NCBI GenBank assembly: GCA_049582065.1
Contig: JBAUTF010000297.1
Coordinates: 1-17,683, forward strand
Length of the DNA: 17,683 bases
From: DATKSS01 sp049582065
GTDB taxonomy: Bacteria > Chloroflexota > Dormibacteria > Dormibacterales > Dormibacteraceae
Direction of reading: 5' to 3'
Within the stretch, counting starts at the first letter, position 1, and each line of letters opens with the position of its first letter. Of this stretch, positions 7,695 through 13,506 are shown one piece after another. Below the pieces are notes generated by a model. It was given only the letters and a program-made list of their open reading frames with translations, was not told where the DNA came from and did no database searches. The translations under genes and the position numbers were made by a program.

Positions 7695-8494
7695 GCGGAA
7701 GCCTCGTCGCCCGGAGCAGTCGCACGCCACGCCCGGACGGCCTGTTGGTGTCCGTCACGCCCGAGTCGGCCGGCTGGTCGTATGTCGGTTTCGACGTTTA
7801 CCGGCTTGGCGCCGGGATGCGGGTCGCGCTTGATACGTCGGCCCGGGAGGTCTGCGTGGTGATGCTCAACGGGTCGGCCGACATCTCCTTCGGCGACCAT
7901 CGCTGGAGCGCGGTCGGAGGCCGCGAAAGCGTGTTCCGGGGGGCACCGGACGCTGTCTACGCGCCGCCGGGCGGCGTCATCGAGGTGTCGGCCGCCGGCG
8001 AGCTGTGCGAGGTGGCGCTGTGCTGGGCGCCGGCCACCAAGGGCGCCGCGCCGGCCCTGTTCCCTGCGGCGGAGATCAAGCCTTTCACGCGCGGGTCGGG
8101 CCAGACCGAGCGAACCATCCACAACATCCTGATGGAGGACCGCTCGGCGGAGTCGCTGCTCGTCACGGAGGTCTTGACGCCGGGCGGGAACTGGTCCAGC
8201 TACCCGCCGCACAAGCACGACACCGACGACCCGCCGAGAGAGGCATACCTCGAAGAGACCTACTACCACCGTACCGCCCGGCCGGAGGGGTTCGCGGTGC
8301 AGCTCGTCTACACCGACGACCGCTCGACGAACGAAGCGCTCCAGGTCCGCGACGGCGACGTCGTGATGGTGCCGCGGGGCTATCACCCGGTGGCGGCCGG
8401 TCCGGGATACGACCTGTACTACCTCAACGTGATGGCAGGCCCGCGCCGCCGCTGGCTGGTCACCACCGACACCGACCACAGCTGGCAGCTGTAA
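7691..8494 (+). CDS. iolB: 5-deoxy-glucuronate isomerase
   Basis: IolB isomerises 5-deoxy-D-glucuronate, the IolD product, to 2-deoxy-5-keto-D-gluconate. The 267-residue protein has the two-cupin layout of the family. The C-terminal cupin carries the metal site: SSYPPHKHD (His174, His176), AYLEETYYHR (Glu188 or Glu189) and PRGYHPV (His232), followed by YDLYYLNVMAGP. Length is typical (about 260-300). It starts at GTG 7691, whose last two bases and the following A form the TGA stop of iolD, and no separate ribosome site is needed. It is the last catabolic gene of the rightward operon; a 55-base gap separates it from the LacI-type regulator. Confidence 0.95.
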   Translation: MSGSLVARSSRTPRPDGLLVSVTPESAGWSYVGFDVYRLGAGMRVALDTSAREVCVVMLNGSADISFGDHRWSAVGGRESVFRGAPDAVYAPPGGVIEVSAAGELCEVALCWAPATKGAAPALFPAAEIKPFTRGSGQTERTIHNILMEDRSAESLLVTEVLTPGGNWSSYPPHKHDTDDPPREAYLEETYYHRTARPEGFAVQLVYTDDRSTNEALQVRDGDVVMVPRGYHPVAAGPGYDLYYLNVMAGPRRRWLVTTDTDHSWQL

Positions 8495-8558
8495 CCGCCA
8501 TTTCGTCAACCGAACGTCAGATCGTGGGCCTACGGTCTCCGGAATAACATTGCCGTCG

Positions 8559-9614
8559 ATGCAGACTGGCCGCGACAGCCATCCCGTCGTGCGCCGGCAG
8601 CCGACGATATTCGATGTCGCATCCAAGGCCGGGGTCTCCAAATCCACGGTTTCCAATGTCGTGCGCGGACTGCCAGGCGTATCCGAAGCCACCCGCGTGC
8701 GCGTTCAGGGCGCGATCCTGGCGCTAGGCTACCGGCCCAATGTTCTGGCGCGCCAGCTCGTCCAGCAGCGCACCAGCGCGCTCGGCGTCGTGGTGGGAGA
8801 CATTGCCAACCCGTTCTTCGCGGAGATGGCGAAATCGGTCGAAAAGCACGCTGCTGCCCGCGGGTATACGGCGATGTTCTGCAACACCGAAGGGGACAGC
8901 GAAAGTGAGCTCGCCGGGATCGAGACCCTCCTCGAGTACCGGGTCGCAGGAATCGTGTTCCTAAGGTTCTCGGGCCGTTCGAACACCATGCAGCAGACCC
9001 TCGAGCACCATGTCCCGGTCGTCTTCGTCAGCTGCACGGCGGATTGGGGAGACGTCGTGTCGGTCGACGACGTCAGAGGTGGTGCGCTCGCTACCGAGCA
9101 CCTGATCGAGATTGGGCATCGACGAATCGCGTACCTGTCCATCCCCGAAGAGGAGGACCAATCCGACCTGGCGCGCTTCCAGGGCTACAAGCAAGCTCTG
9201 CTCCAGGCAGGGCTTGGGCCGGTCATGCGCATCTGCTGGTCGCCCCCCGCAGAGCAAGCGTCGATCGATGGGACGGAGATCAGACTGGTTGACCTCTTCA
9301 GTGGACCCGATCGGGTGACGGCCGTCTTTGCCACCTATGACGGGGCTGCGATCGCGCTGCAGGAGTTCGCGGACCGCGTGAACCTCCGCGTCCCCGAAGA
9401 CCTTTCAATCGTCGGTTTCGACGACGTGCCCACGGCAGGCATGGCGCGGATCGCGCTGACCACCGTCGCCCAGCCTCGAGACGAGCTGGCCGGGCTCGCC
9501 ATTGCCACCATCGCAGACCGCATCGAGCAAAGATTCAGCGGGCCGCCGCGGACACAGCTCGTGGGAGTCAGCCTCGTCACGCGGCGGTCCACCTCAGCCC
9601 CTTCAACCGAGTAG
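8559..9614 (+). CDS. LacI-family transcriptional regulator
   Basis: The N-terminal helix-turn-helix is plain: TIFDVASKAGVSKSTVSNVV (residues 16-35), then the hinge helix segment YRPNVLARQL. A periplasmic-binding-protein-like effector domain follows (LGVVVGDIANPFFAEM, IVFLRFSG, DDVRGGALATEHLIEIGHRRIAYL, PEDLSIVGFDDVP). The total is 351 residues from ATG 8559; TTG at 8550 would add three. Its place directly after iolB suggests that it senses inositol or a pathway intermediate and controls this locus. The palindrome TGGAACGTTCCA at 982-993 is the best operator candidate. The 55 bases in front of it hold a weak -10-like TAACAT (8545-8550) but no convincing operator. The effector is unknown. Confidence 0.92.
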   Translation: MQTGRDSHPVVRRQPTIFDVASKAGVSKSTVSNVVRGLPGVSEATRVRVQGAILALGYRPNVLARQLVQQRTSALGVVVGDIANPFFAEMAKSVEKHAAARGYTAMFCNTEGDSESELAGIETLLEYRVAGIVFLRFSGRSNTMQQTLEHHVPVVFVSCTADWGDVVSVDDVRGGALATEHLIEIGHRRIAYLSIPEEEDQSDLARFQGYKQALLQAGLGPVMRICWSPPAEQASIDGTEIRLVDLFSGPDRVTAVFATYDGAAIALQEFADRVNLRVPEDLSIVGFDDVPTAGMARIALTTVAQPRDELAGLAIATIADRIEQRFSGPPRTQLVGVSLVTRRSTSAPSTE

Positions 9615-9642
9615 GCTTCCGCTCGCCTTGCGAGCGGGAGCC
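9614..9642 (+). terminator. Strong hairpin after the LacI gene (terminator without clear U-tract)
   Basis: From the last base of the regulator's stop codon, bases 9614-9626 pair with 9630-9642 around a CTT loop: 13 base pairs with one G-U, including the perfect core CCGCTCGC/GCGAGCGG. What follows (GGACTTCCCC) is not T-rich, so it may be a weak intrinsic terminator, a 3'-end stabiliser or a factor-assisted end. It marks the end of the inositol operon. Confidence 0.55.
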
Positions 9643-9684
9643 GGACTTCCCCACCGCAAGCATCGCGCAAGGGTGACCGACCTC

Positions 9685-9695
9685 GGGAAATTCCC
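9685..9695. promoter_or_regulatory. Palindrome GGGAAATTCCC upstream of the carbonic anhydrase leader
   Basis: GGGAA-A-TTCCC is a perfect 5+5 inverted repeat. It ends four bases before the proposed -35 of the carbonic anhydrase promoter, a plausible place for an activator or repressor. No family can be assigned from the sequence. Confidence 0.35.
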
Positions 9696-9698
9696 TAT

Positions 9699-9728
9699 TT
9701 GAGTTTGCGACCAACCGCCCGCTATGGT
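9699..9728 (+). promoter_or_regulatory. Possible promoter for the leader ORF and carbonic anhydrase
   Basis: TTGAGT (9699-9704) and TATGGT (9723-9728) are separated by 18 bases, each matching four of six sigma-70 consensus bases. Transcription would begin near 9735, so the leader ORF would then be read from GTG 9736 or ATG 9745 instead of ATG 9724. An alternative further left is GTGACC-17-TATTTG (9673-9701 region), which would include ATG 9724. Neither is strong. Confidence 0.35.
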
Positions 9729-9825
9729 GGATGCAGTGGGGGAGATGCTGACCCGCCGGCTGGCGGTGGACTATTGCCGATGCTCATCGGCGCTCTGTAC
9801 CTGCTGCGTTCCAGTTCTTTACTAA
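9724..9825 (+). CDS. Cysteine-rich leader peptide ORF upstream of carbonic anhydrase
   Basis: A 33-codon ORF (ATG 9724, TAA 9823-9825) occupies the leader of the carbonic anhydrase gene in a different frame. It ends YCRCSSALCTCCVPVLY, with Cys codons at 9775, 9781, 9796, 9802 and 9805: five in eleven codons. The final Cys-Cys codons coincide with the start of a 9-bp inverted repeat (9802-9832), and the stop codon lies at its 3' arm, 24 bases before the carbonic anhydrase ATG. Short ORFs with terminal Cys tracts that regulate downstream genes by cysteine supply are known in mycobacteria; a similar role here is inference. GTG 9736 or ATG 9745 are alternative starts that keep all Cys codons. No good ribosome site precedes ATG 9724. 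Confidence 0.5.
   Translation: MVDAVGEMLTRRLAVDYCRCSSALCTCCVPVLY
9753..9791 (+). other. Two small tandem hairpins in the carbonic anhydrase leader
   Basis: CCGCC-GGCT-GGCGG (9753-9766) and GCCGAT-GCTC-ATCGGC (9776-9791) are perfect short stems with four-base loops inside the leader ORF, ahead of the larger 9802-9832 inverted repeat. The second covers the first two Cys codons. Such stems also arise by chance in G+C-rich DNA, so they are minor support for a structured leader. Confidence 0.4.
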
Positions 9826-9832
9826 CGCAGCA
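9802..9832 (+). promoter_or_regulatory. 9-bp inverted repeat between leader ORF and Shine-Dalgarno (candidate attenuator stem)
   Basis: TGCTGCGTT (9802-9810) and AACGCAGCA (9824-9832) are perfectly complementary around a 13-base loop. The left arm begins with the two consecutive Cys codons of the leader ORF, the right arm overlaps its stop codon, and the stem ends four bases before the AAGGAGG of the carbonic anhydrase. A ribosome waiting at the Cys codons would keep the stem open. Confidence 0.55.
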
Positions 9833-9836
9833 TTTC

Positions 9837-9843
9837 AAGGAGG
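9837..9843 (+). promoter_or_regulatory. Shine-Dalgarno of the carbonic anhydrase
   Basis: AAGGAGG, a near-perfect ribosome site, lies five bases before ATG 9849. It decides that start over the in-frame TTG at 9699. Confidence 0.85.
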
Positions 9844-9848
9844 ATTCC

Positions 9849-10358
9849 ATGAGCGTCACAGACGAGCTCGTTCGCAACAACGAGGCCTATTCGCGTTCGT
9901 TCACGAAGGGCGGACTGCCCATGCCGCCGGCCAAGCACGTCGCAGTGCTCGCGTGCATGGATGCGAGGCTCGACGTGCACAAGATTCTCGGCCTGCAAGA
10001 GGGCGAAGCACATGTCATCCGCAACGCCGGCGGCGTCGCGACTGATGACGCGATCCGCTCGCTGGTCATCTCACAGCGCCTGCTCGGCACCAAGGAGATC
10101 GTCCTGATCCACCACTCTGACTGCGGCATGCTCACGTTCAAAGACGACGAGCTCAAGGGCCAGATCGAGAAAGAGACCGGCATCCGCCCGCAGTTCGCGC
10201 TAGAGGCTTTCAGCAGCCTCGAGGCGGACGTGGAGCAATCGATCGCCCGGATCAAAGCCAGTCCGTTCATCCCTGACAAGACGAGCGTCCGTGGATTCGT
10301 CTACGACGTCAAGACTGGGCGCATCAACGAGGTCCGAGCCACCGCCGGAGTGCGTTAA
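9849..10358 (+). CDS. Small beta-carbonic anhydrase
   Basis: The enzyme interconverts CO2 and bicarbonate with a zinc ion. Zinc ligands and active-site residues are clear in the 169-residue protein: Cys36, Asp38 and Arg40 in LACMDARLD, and His89 and Cys92 in IHHSDCGM, the CxDxR...HxxC pattern of beta-class enzymes. IRNAGG (58-62) is also typical. The small size resembles the mycobacterial Rv1284 type, which in Mycobacterium tuberculosis is encoded beside the sulfate-assimilation genes cysD and cysN. That makes the Cys-rich leader ORF in front of this gene notable. The start at ATG 9849 follows an AAGGAGG site. A terminator comes 17 bases after the stop, so it is probably transcribed alone with its leader. 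Confidence 0.93.
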   Translation: MSVTDELVRNNEAYSRSFTKGGLPMPPAKHVAVLACMDARLDVHKILGLQEGEAHVIRNAGGVATDDAIRSLVISQRLLGTKEIVLIHHSDCGMLTFKDDELKGQIEKETGIRPQFALEAFSSLEADVEQSIARIKASPFIPDKTSVRGFVYDVKTGRINEVRATAGVR

Positions 10359-10375
10359 AGCGACAGTTCCGATGA

Positions 10376-10410
10376 GGGCGCCGGGGCTCGGATGGCCCGG
10401 GCGCCCTTTT
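10376..10410 (+). terminator. Rho-independent terminator after carbonic anhydrase
   Basis: GGGCGCC (10376-10382) pairs with GGCGCCC (10400-10406). The stem is extended by three G-C pairs across a one-base bulge (G10399), closes a ten-base loop, and is followed directly by TTTT (10407-10410). This is the clearest intrinsic terminator in the window. Confidence 0.75.
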
Positions 10411-10433
10411 GGCGTCGCCTAAGCTTTCGTCCG

Positions 10434-10685
10434 ATGAGACTGGCCCTCGGCAACCTCTTCTCGTGGCTGGTCACGGCGCTTTTCGGCGTGATCACGCTCG
10501 CGCTTGCGTTCGAGAGCTGGGCGCTGCTCACGGGCCACACGCCGATCACCGACTACGTTAGACCGGCGGTCCATTCGTACCCTGGTGTGGCCTTTGTCAT
10601 CGCGGTGGTCGTTGGGATCCTGCTCGGCCATTTCCTGTGGGGGCCGGCCCGGGGCAGGACCTCGCCGTCCGGTAACCGACCGTGA
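10434..10685 (+). CDS. Small two-helix membrane protein A (unknown function)
   Basis: The protein has 83 residues. ATG 10434 is preferred because the in-frame ATG at 10392 lies inside the carbonic anhydrase terminator. There are two membrane segments, about residues 7-31 (ending in a Glu-Ser) and 50-69, the second ending GILLGHFLWGP, then a short charged tail. I do not recognise a named family. It aligns without gaps to the protein encoded directly downstream and overlaps it by four bases (GTGA), so the pair is co-translated and probably forms a hetero-oligomer or two versions of one subunit. No signal peptide cleavage site or catalytic motif is evident. Confidence 0.7.
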   Translation: MRLALGNLFSWLVTALFGVITLALAFESWALLTGHTPITDYVRPAVHSYPGVAFVIAVVVGILLGHFLWGPARGRTSPSGNRP

Positions 10686-10894
10686 CGTTCAACCCTCCGG
10701 CAATCCTGTCGCTCATCGCGACCGCCGGCTCGTTGTTCGCGTTCCTCCTGATGCTCGAGGAGTCGATCGCGCTCGAGCAGGGCCGCGACCCTATGAGCAA
10801 CGGCGTGCGCTCGGTGGTCAGGCGGTTTCCAAGGGCGACATACGCGTTCGCCGTCCTGGTCGGCATGCTGCTCGGCCACCTCCTCTGGCCATAA
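10682..10894 (+). CDS. Small two-helix membrane protein B, paralogue of the preceding one
   Basis: The protein has 70 residues and starts at GTG 10682, which overlaps the stop of protein A. Membrane segments are about residues 7-26 and 51-69. The shared pattern with protein A is E-S-x-A-L-x-x-G-x-x-P-x4-V-R-x-x-V-x-x-(Y/F)-P, then A-V-x-V-G-(I/M)-L-L-G-H-(F/L)-L-W, with identical spacing over more than 40 positions. The stop TAA (10892-10894) lies close to the start of the EamA-type transporter, so the three genes may form one transcript. Small membrane proteins of this layout also occur in tailed phages, but nothing else here looks phage-derived. Function unknown. Confidence 0.68.
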   Translation: MTFNPPAILSLIATAGSLFAFLLMLEESIALEQGRDPMSNGVRSVVRRFPRATYAFAVLVGMLLGHLLWP

Positions 10895-10926
10895 AGCCCG
10901 CCGCACCGGCCTCCCGCCGGTCCGAA

Positions 10927-11814
10927 GTGGTGGGGACGGCGATGGTCCTGGTCTCCGCCACAGGCTTCGGGACGCTCGCCATCTTCGCGAAGCTCGCTTA
11001 CGCGTCCGGGCTTGGCACCGAGCAGACGCTCGCCTTTCGATTCACGCTGGGCGCGATCGGCATGTGGGCGCTGGCGAGCGTGCTCGGGCAGCAGCCGTGG
11101 CGTCTGGCCAGACGAGACCTCGTGATCCTCGGGCTGCTCGGAGCGGTCGTGTATACGGGCCAGTCGTTGACCTATTTCATCGCTCTCCGGACGCTGCCCG
11201 CCTCGCTCGTCGTGCTGATCGCGTACATCTACCCCAGCCTGGTCGTACTCGCAGGTTGGCTCTTCTTGCGCCGCAAGATCTCGATCTGGCACGGAGTCGC
11301 GCTCGCGGCGAGCTTCGCGGGCGTCGCGATGCTGGTCGGAGGCGCTCGTTTGCAGATCGCATGGGCGCTCGTCTTTGCGGTTGCCTCTCCAGCCATCTAC
11401 ACCGGCTATATCCTCATCGGCGAACGCGTCATGCGCTCGGTCCCCGCGGTGGGCGCCAGCTCTGTAATCATGTCGGGCGCCGCGCTCGCCTTCTGCGCGC
11501 TCGCCGCCTTCGGCCATCAGCTCGCCCCGCCGCGCAACCTGAACGGATGGGCTGTCGCATTCGGGATCGCTTTGTTCCCGACCATGCTCGCGATCTCGCT
11601 CTTCCTCGCGGGCCTGCCTCGAATCGGCGCCGCGCGGGCGGCTCTCATCAGCACCTGGGAGCCGGTGGTCACGGTGATCCTTGCGGTCGCGCTGCTGGGG
11701 GACCGCCTGTCGGCCGTGCAGGTGGCGGGCGGAGTGCTGGTCCTGCTCGCGGTCGTAGTGGTCCAGGGAGCTCACCTGTGGCGCCCCGGCCCGCCGAGCG
11801 CCATGAAGCCCTAG
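10927..11814 (+). CDS. EamA-family (DMT superfamily) permease
   Basis: About 295 residues form roughly ten membrane helices arranged as two EamA repeats, the first beginning MVLVSATGFGTLAIFAKLAY and the second around ALVFAVASPAIYTGYILIGE. The end ISTWEPVVTVILAVALLGD is the typical last-pair motif (E-P-V-x-x-x-x-x-A). Members export or import metabolites such as amino acids across the cytoplasmic membrane; the substrate is not predictable. The start is uncertain: GTG 10927 is the first canonical codon, ATG 10942 is possible, and the frame stays open upstream through CTG 10885, which would add a basic N-terminus (AIKPAAPASRRSE) and overlap membrane protein B. Its stop shares the CTAG tetranucleotide with the convergent DUF47 gene. 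Confidence 0.9.
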   Translation: MVGTAMVLVSATGFGTLAIFAKLAYASGLGTEQTLAFRFTLGAIGMWALASVLGQQPWRLARRDLVILGLLGAVVYTGQSLTYFIALRTLPASLVVLIAYIYPSLVVLAGWLFLRRKISIWHGVALAASFAGVAMLVGGARLQIAWALVFAVASPAIYTGYILIGERVMRSVPAVGASSVIMSGAALAFCALAAFGHQLAPPRNLNGWAVAFGIALFPTMLAISLFLAGLPRIGAARAALISTWEPVVTVILAVALLGDRLSAVQVAGGVLVLLAVVVVQGAHLWRPGPPSAMKP

Positions 11815-11818
11815 CTTC
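11805..11818. other. Shared CTAG stop of convergent genes inside a small hairpin
   Basis: The rightward EamA gene stops at TAG 11812-11814 and the leftward DUF47 gene at TAG 11813-11811, both in CTAG (11811-11814). A five-base-pair stem GAAGC-CCTA-GCTTC spans it. There is no room for separate terminators, so both transcripts must read into each other or end through this tiny stem. Confidence 0.6.
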
Positions 11819-12446
11819 GCTTGATCACGATCACCGAGATCTCGTCCGCCGCGCGGTCGATGCGGTCGGCCGAGTTCTTGATGTGCCGGTAGATCTCCCT
11901 CGACTTCAGGATCTGGTTGATCTCCGCGCCGCTGTCGAACAGCTGGCCCACGGCGAGGTGATAGAGGCCGTCGATCCTGTTCTCAGACCTCTTGGCCCGC
12001 ACCGCGTGGTCTGAGGCGACCCTCGGATGGTCCAGCAGCTCGGAGACGGCGGCGCGGATGTGGCGGGCCCCTTCCACGAGGACTCCCGCCATCTCCTGCA
12101 GGCCTGCCGGGGGCGGGATCTTGTAGATCGCCAGCTCGATCGCCGTCTCGTTGGCCGCGTCCAGGATGTCGTCGACCGCCCGCGAAAGGGCGAAGAGGTC
12201 CTCGCGGTCGAACGGCGTGGCGTATGTATGCGCGAGCTCGTCGATCAAGATCCGCCGCTTCGAATCGCCTTCGCGCTCGATCTCCTTGATCTCGTCGATG
12301 ATCTCGCTGTCCGCCGAGCTCTCACGGCCGAACTTCTCGAGCGCCTGCAGAGCGCGGATCGTGAGGTCGGCCTGCTCTGAAAGCAGCGCCACGAACCGAC
12401 GGTCGTTCGACCTGGCGAGCGCCTTGATGGTCCGACCGAAGCTCAA
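11811..12446 (-). CDS. DUF47 / PhoU-like phosphate-transport accessory protein
   Basis: The 211-residue cytosolic helical protein belongs to the DUF47 family (PhoU-like, formerly called Pit accessory protein). Recognisable are FGRTIKALARSNDRRFVALL at the N-terminus, EIIDEIKEIEREGDSKRRIL near residue 60 with the acidic-basic pattern used for metal binding in PhoU-like folds, and DLFALSRAVDDILDAANE. These proteins are nearly always encoded beside PiT transporters and are thought to regulate them. The start is TTG 12446: it overlaps the PiT stop as TTGA and a G-rich GGGGGTGG sits upstream. In-frame starts further up would lie deep inside the PiT gene. The C-terminus ends on the stop shared with the EamA gene. 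Confidence 0.9.
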   Translation of the reverse strand: MSFGRTIKALARSNDRRFVALLSEQADLTIRALQALEKFGRESSADSEIIDEIKEIEREGDSKRRILIDELAHTYATPFDREDLFALSRAVDDILDAANETAIELAIYKIPPPAGLQEMAGVLVEGARHIRAAVSELLDHPRVASDHAVRAKRSENRIDGLYHLAVGQLFDSGAEINQILKSREIYRHIKNSADRIDRAADEISVIVIKRS

Positions 12447-13435
12447 GGCGCCACCCCCGCCGCCCTGATTGCGAGGTGCAGCGCGGCGGTGACGACCACG
12501 GCGAGCGGCAGCGTCAGCAGCCATGAGCCGAGCATCTCCCGCACGATTCCCCATCTGACGGCCGACGCGCGGAGCGCGGCGCCGACGCCGACCAGGCCGC
12601 CGTCGATCGTCTGCGTCATGCTGACCGGCGCACCTGCCGTCGCGAGCGCGGCGACCACGGTGCCGGATGCAAGCTGCTGGGCAAGCGCCTGCACCGGCCG
12701 GACTCGCAAGACACCAAATCCGATCCGGCTAGCCACACGCCAGCCGCCGACAAGCGCACCAACATAGAAAAGGACGAATGCGCCAATGATAGGGATGGGG
12801 CTTGAAAACGCGACGGTTGGCGAATGATTGCCCAGCGCGATGCCGACGGCGATCAGCCCCACTGACTTCTCCATGTCGTTCGCGCCGTAGGCGAAGGACT
12901 GGATCGCCGCAGTCACAAGTTGAAATCTCGCCAGCTCCAGCATCGCGGCGTGCGGCCGCGTCCCCATCAGCTTGCGCATCCCCCAGTACACGAGCAGCGA
13001 AAGGAGGCCGCCCCCGAACACGGACACCGGCATTCCGATCAGGACTCGCGCGACTCCCGGCCAGTGCACGGTCGTGTGGCCGCCTGATGCCAGCACCCAG
13101 CCCAACATCCCGCCCACCAGGGCGAGGGTCATGCTCGTCGGGATGCCGGCGCGCCAGGAGAGCAGGACAACCGACAGCGGCGCCAGCACGATCATCACGT
13201 AGCCGAGCTCGCCCTGGCCACGCAGGTCGACGATGTTGACCCCGATGGTGCGCGCGACCGCGGTGCCGATGACCAGCGGTCCGGCGAGGCTGATCAGCAG
13301 CAGGGCGGCGGCCATGGGAGGCGTGACCACACGTCCGGACGTGAACGACGCCAGGAGGTTGCCGCCATCGTTGAAACCCGAGACCACGCCGAAAAGGCCG
13401 GCTGCCGCGAGCGTGATGACGGTGGCGAGGTCCAA
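12443..13435 (-). CDS. PiT-family inorganic phosphate transporter (divergent)
   Basis: The protein is about 330 residues with some ten membrane helices and the duplicated PiT architecture. The signature repeats read GFNDGGN (residues 20-26) and GANDMEKS (184-191). The companion motifs usually written STTH are here IPTSMTLALVGGMLG and APVSMTQTIDGGLVGVG, so His is lost in both. This marks a divergent branch and leaves open whether phosphate or another anion or metal-phosphate is carried. I chose TTG 13435 as start. ATG 13513 would add 26 non-hydrophobic residues, run across the 16-bp palindrome and overlap the start of the divergent OsmC gene. It is coupled to the DUF47 gene by a TTGA overlap, the usual PiT-accessory pair. 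Confidence 0.85.
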   Translation of the reverse strand: MDLATVITLAAAGLFGVVSGFNDGGNLLASFTSGRVVTPPMAAALLLISLAGPLVIGTAVARTIGVNIVDLRGQGELGYVMIVLAPLSVVLLSWRAGIPTSMTLALVGGMLGWVLASGGHTTVHWPGVARVLIGMPVSVFGGGLLSLLVYWGMRKLMGTRPHAAMLELARFQLVTAAIQSFAYGANDMEKSVGLIAVGIALGNHSPTVAFSSPIPIIGAFVLFYVGALVGGWRVASRIGFGVLRVRPVQALAQQLASGTVVAALATAGAPVSMTQTIDGGLVGVGAALRASAVRWGIVREMLGSWLLTLPLAVVVTAALHLAIRAAGVAP

Positions 13436-13467
13436 GTCCGCTGCATCGTAAGCGGCCCCGGCCGGGT

Positions 13468-13483
13468 GCAGGTGCGCACCTGC
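13468..13483. promoter_or_regulatory. 16-bp perfect palindrome between divergent PiT and OsmC genes
   Basis: GCAGGTGCGCACCTGC is perfectly symmetrical and sits between the TTG of the PiT gene (13435) and the ATG of the OsmC-like gene (13507). A second ten-base palindrome, CCCGGCCGGG, is adjacent (13457-13466). It could be a regulator site serving both genes, or a hairpin (GCAGGT-GCGC-ACCTGC) in the 5' leader of either. Confidence 0.5.
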
Positions 13484-13506
13484 TCGTGCACGAAGACAAT
13501 GTATCC

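Noticed and set aside
8495..8558. LacI autoregulatory operator before the regulator gene
   Set aside because: Only GAACGT is shared with the 982-993 palindrome and no inverted repeat is visible.
9699..9848. N-terminal extension of carbonic anhydrase from TTG 9699
   Set aside because: The AAGGAGG five bases before ATG 9849 and the family N-terminus fix the start; the extension is non-conserved-looking and overlaps the leader ORF.
9724..9848. Known metabolite riboswitch in the carbonic anhydrase leader
   Set aside because: No conserved core of the cobalamin, SAM, TPP, glycine or guanidine classes could be recognised; a translated leader fits better.
10392..10433. ATG 10392 as start of the first small membrane protein
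   Set aside because: It lies inside the loop and 3' arm of the carbonic anhydrase terminator; ATG 10434 directly precedes the first helix.
10597..11775. Leftward 392-codon frame opposite the small membrane proteins and EamA gene
   Set aside because: Extremely rich in Asp, Glu, Arg and Gln as expected from the complement of hydrophobic codons; no domain seen.
12447..12554. Upstream start of the DUF47 gene at 12554
   Set aside because: It would lie within the PiT coding region and add an Arg/Gly-rich stretch unlike the family; TTG 12446 gives the expected N-terminus and a TTGA overlap.
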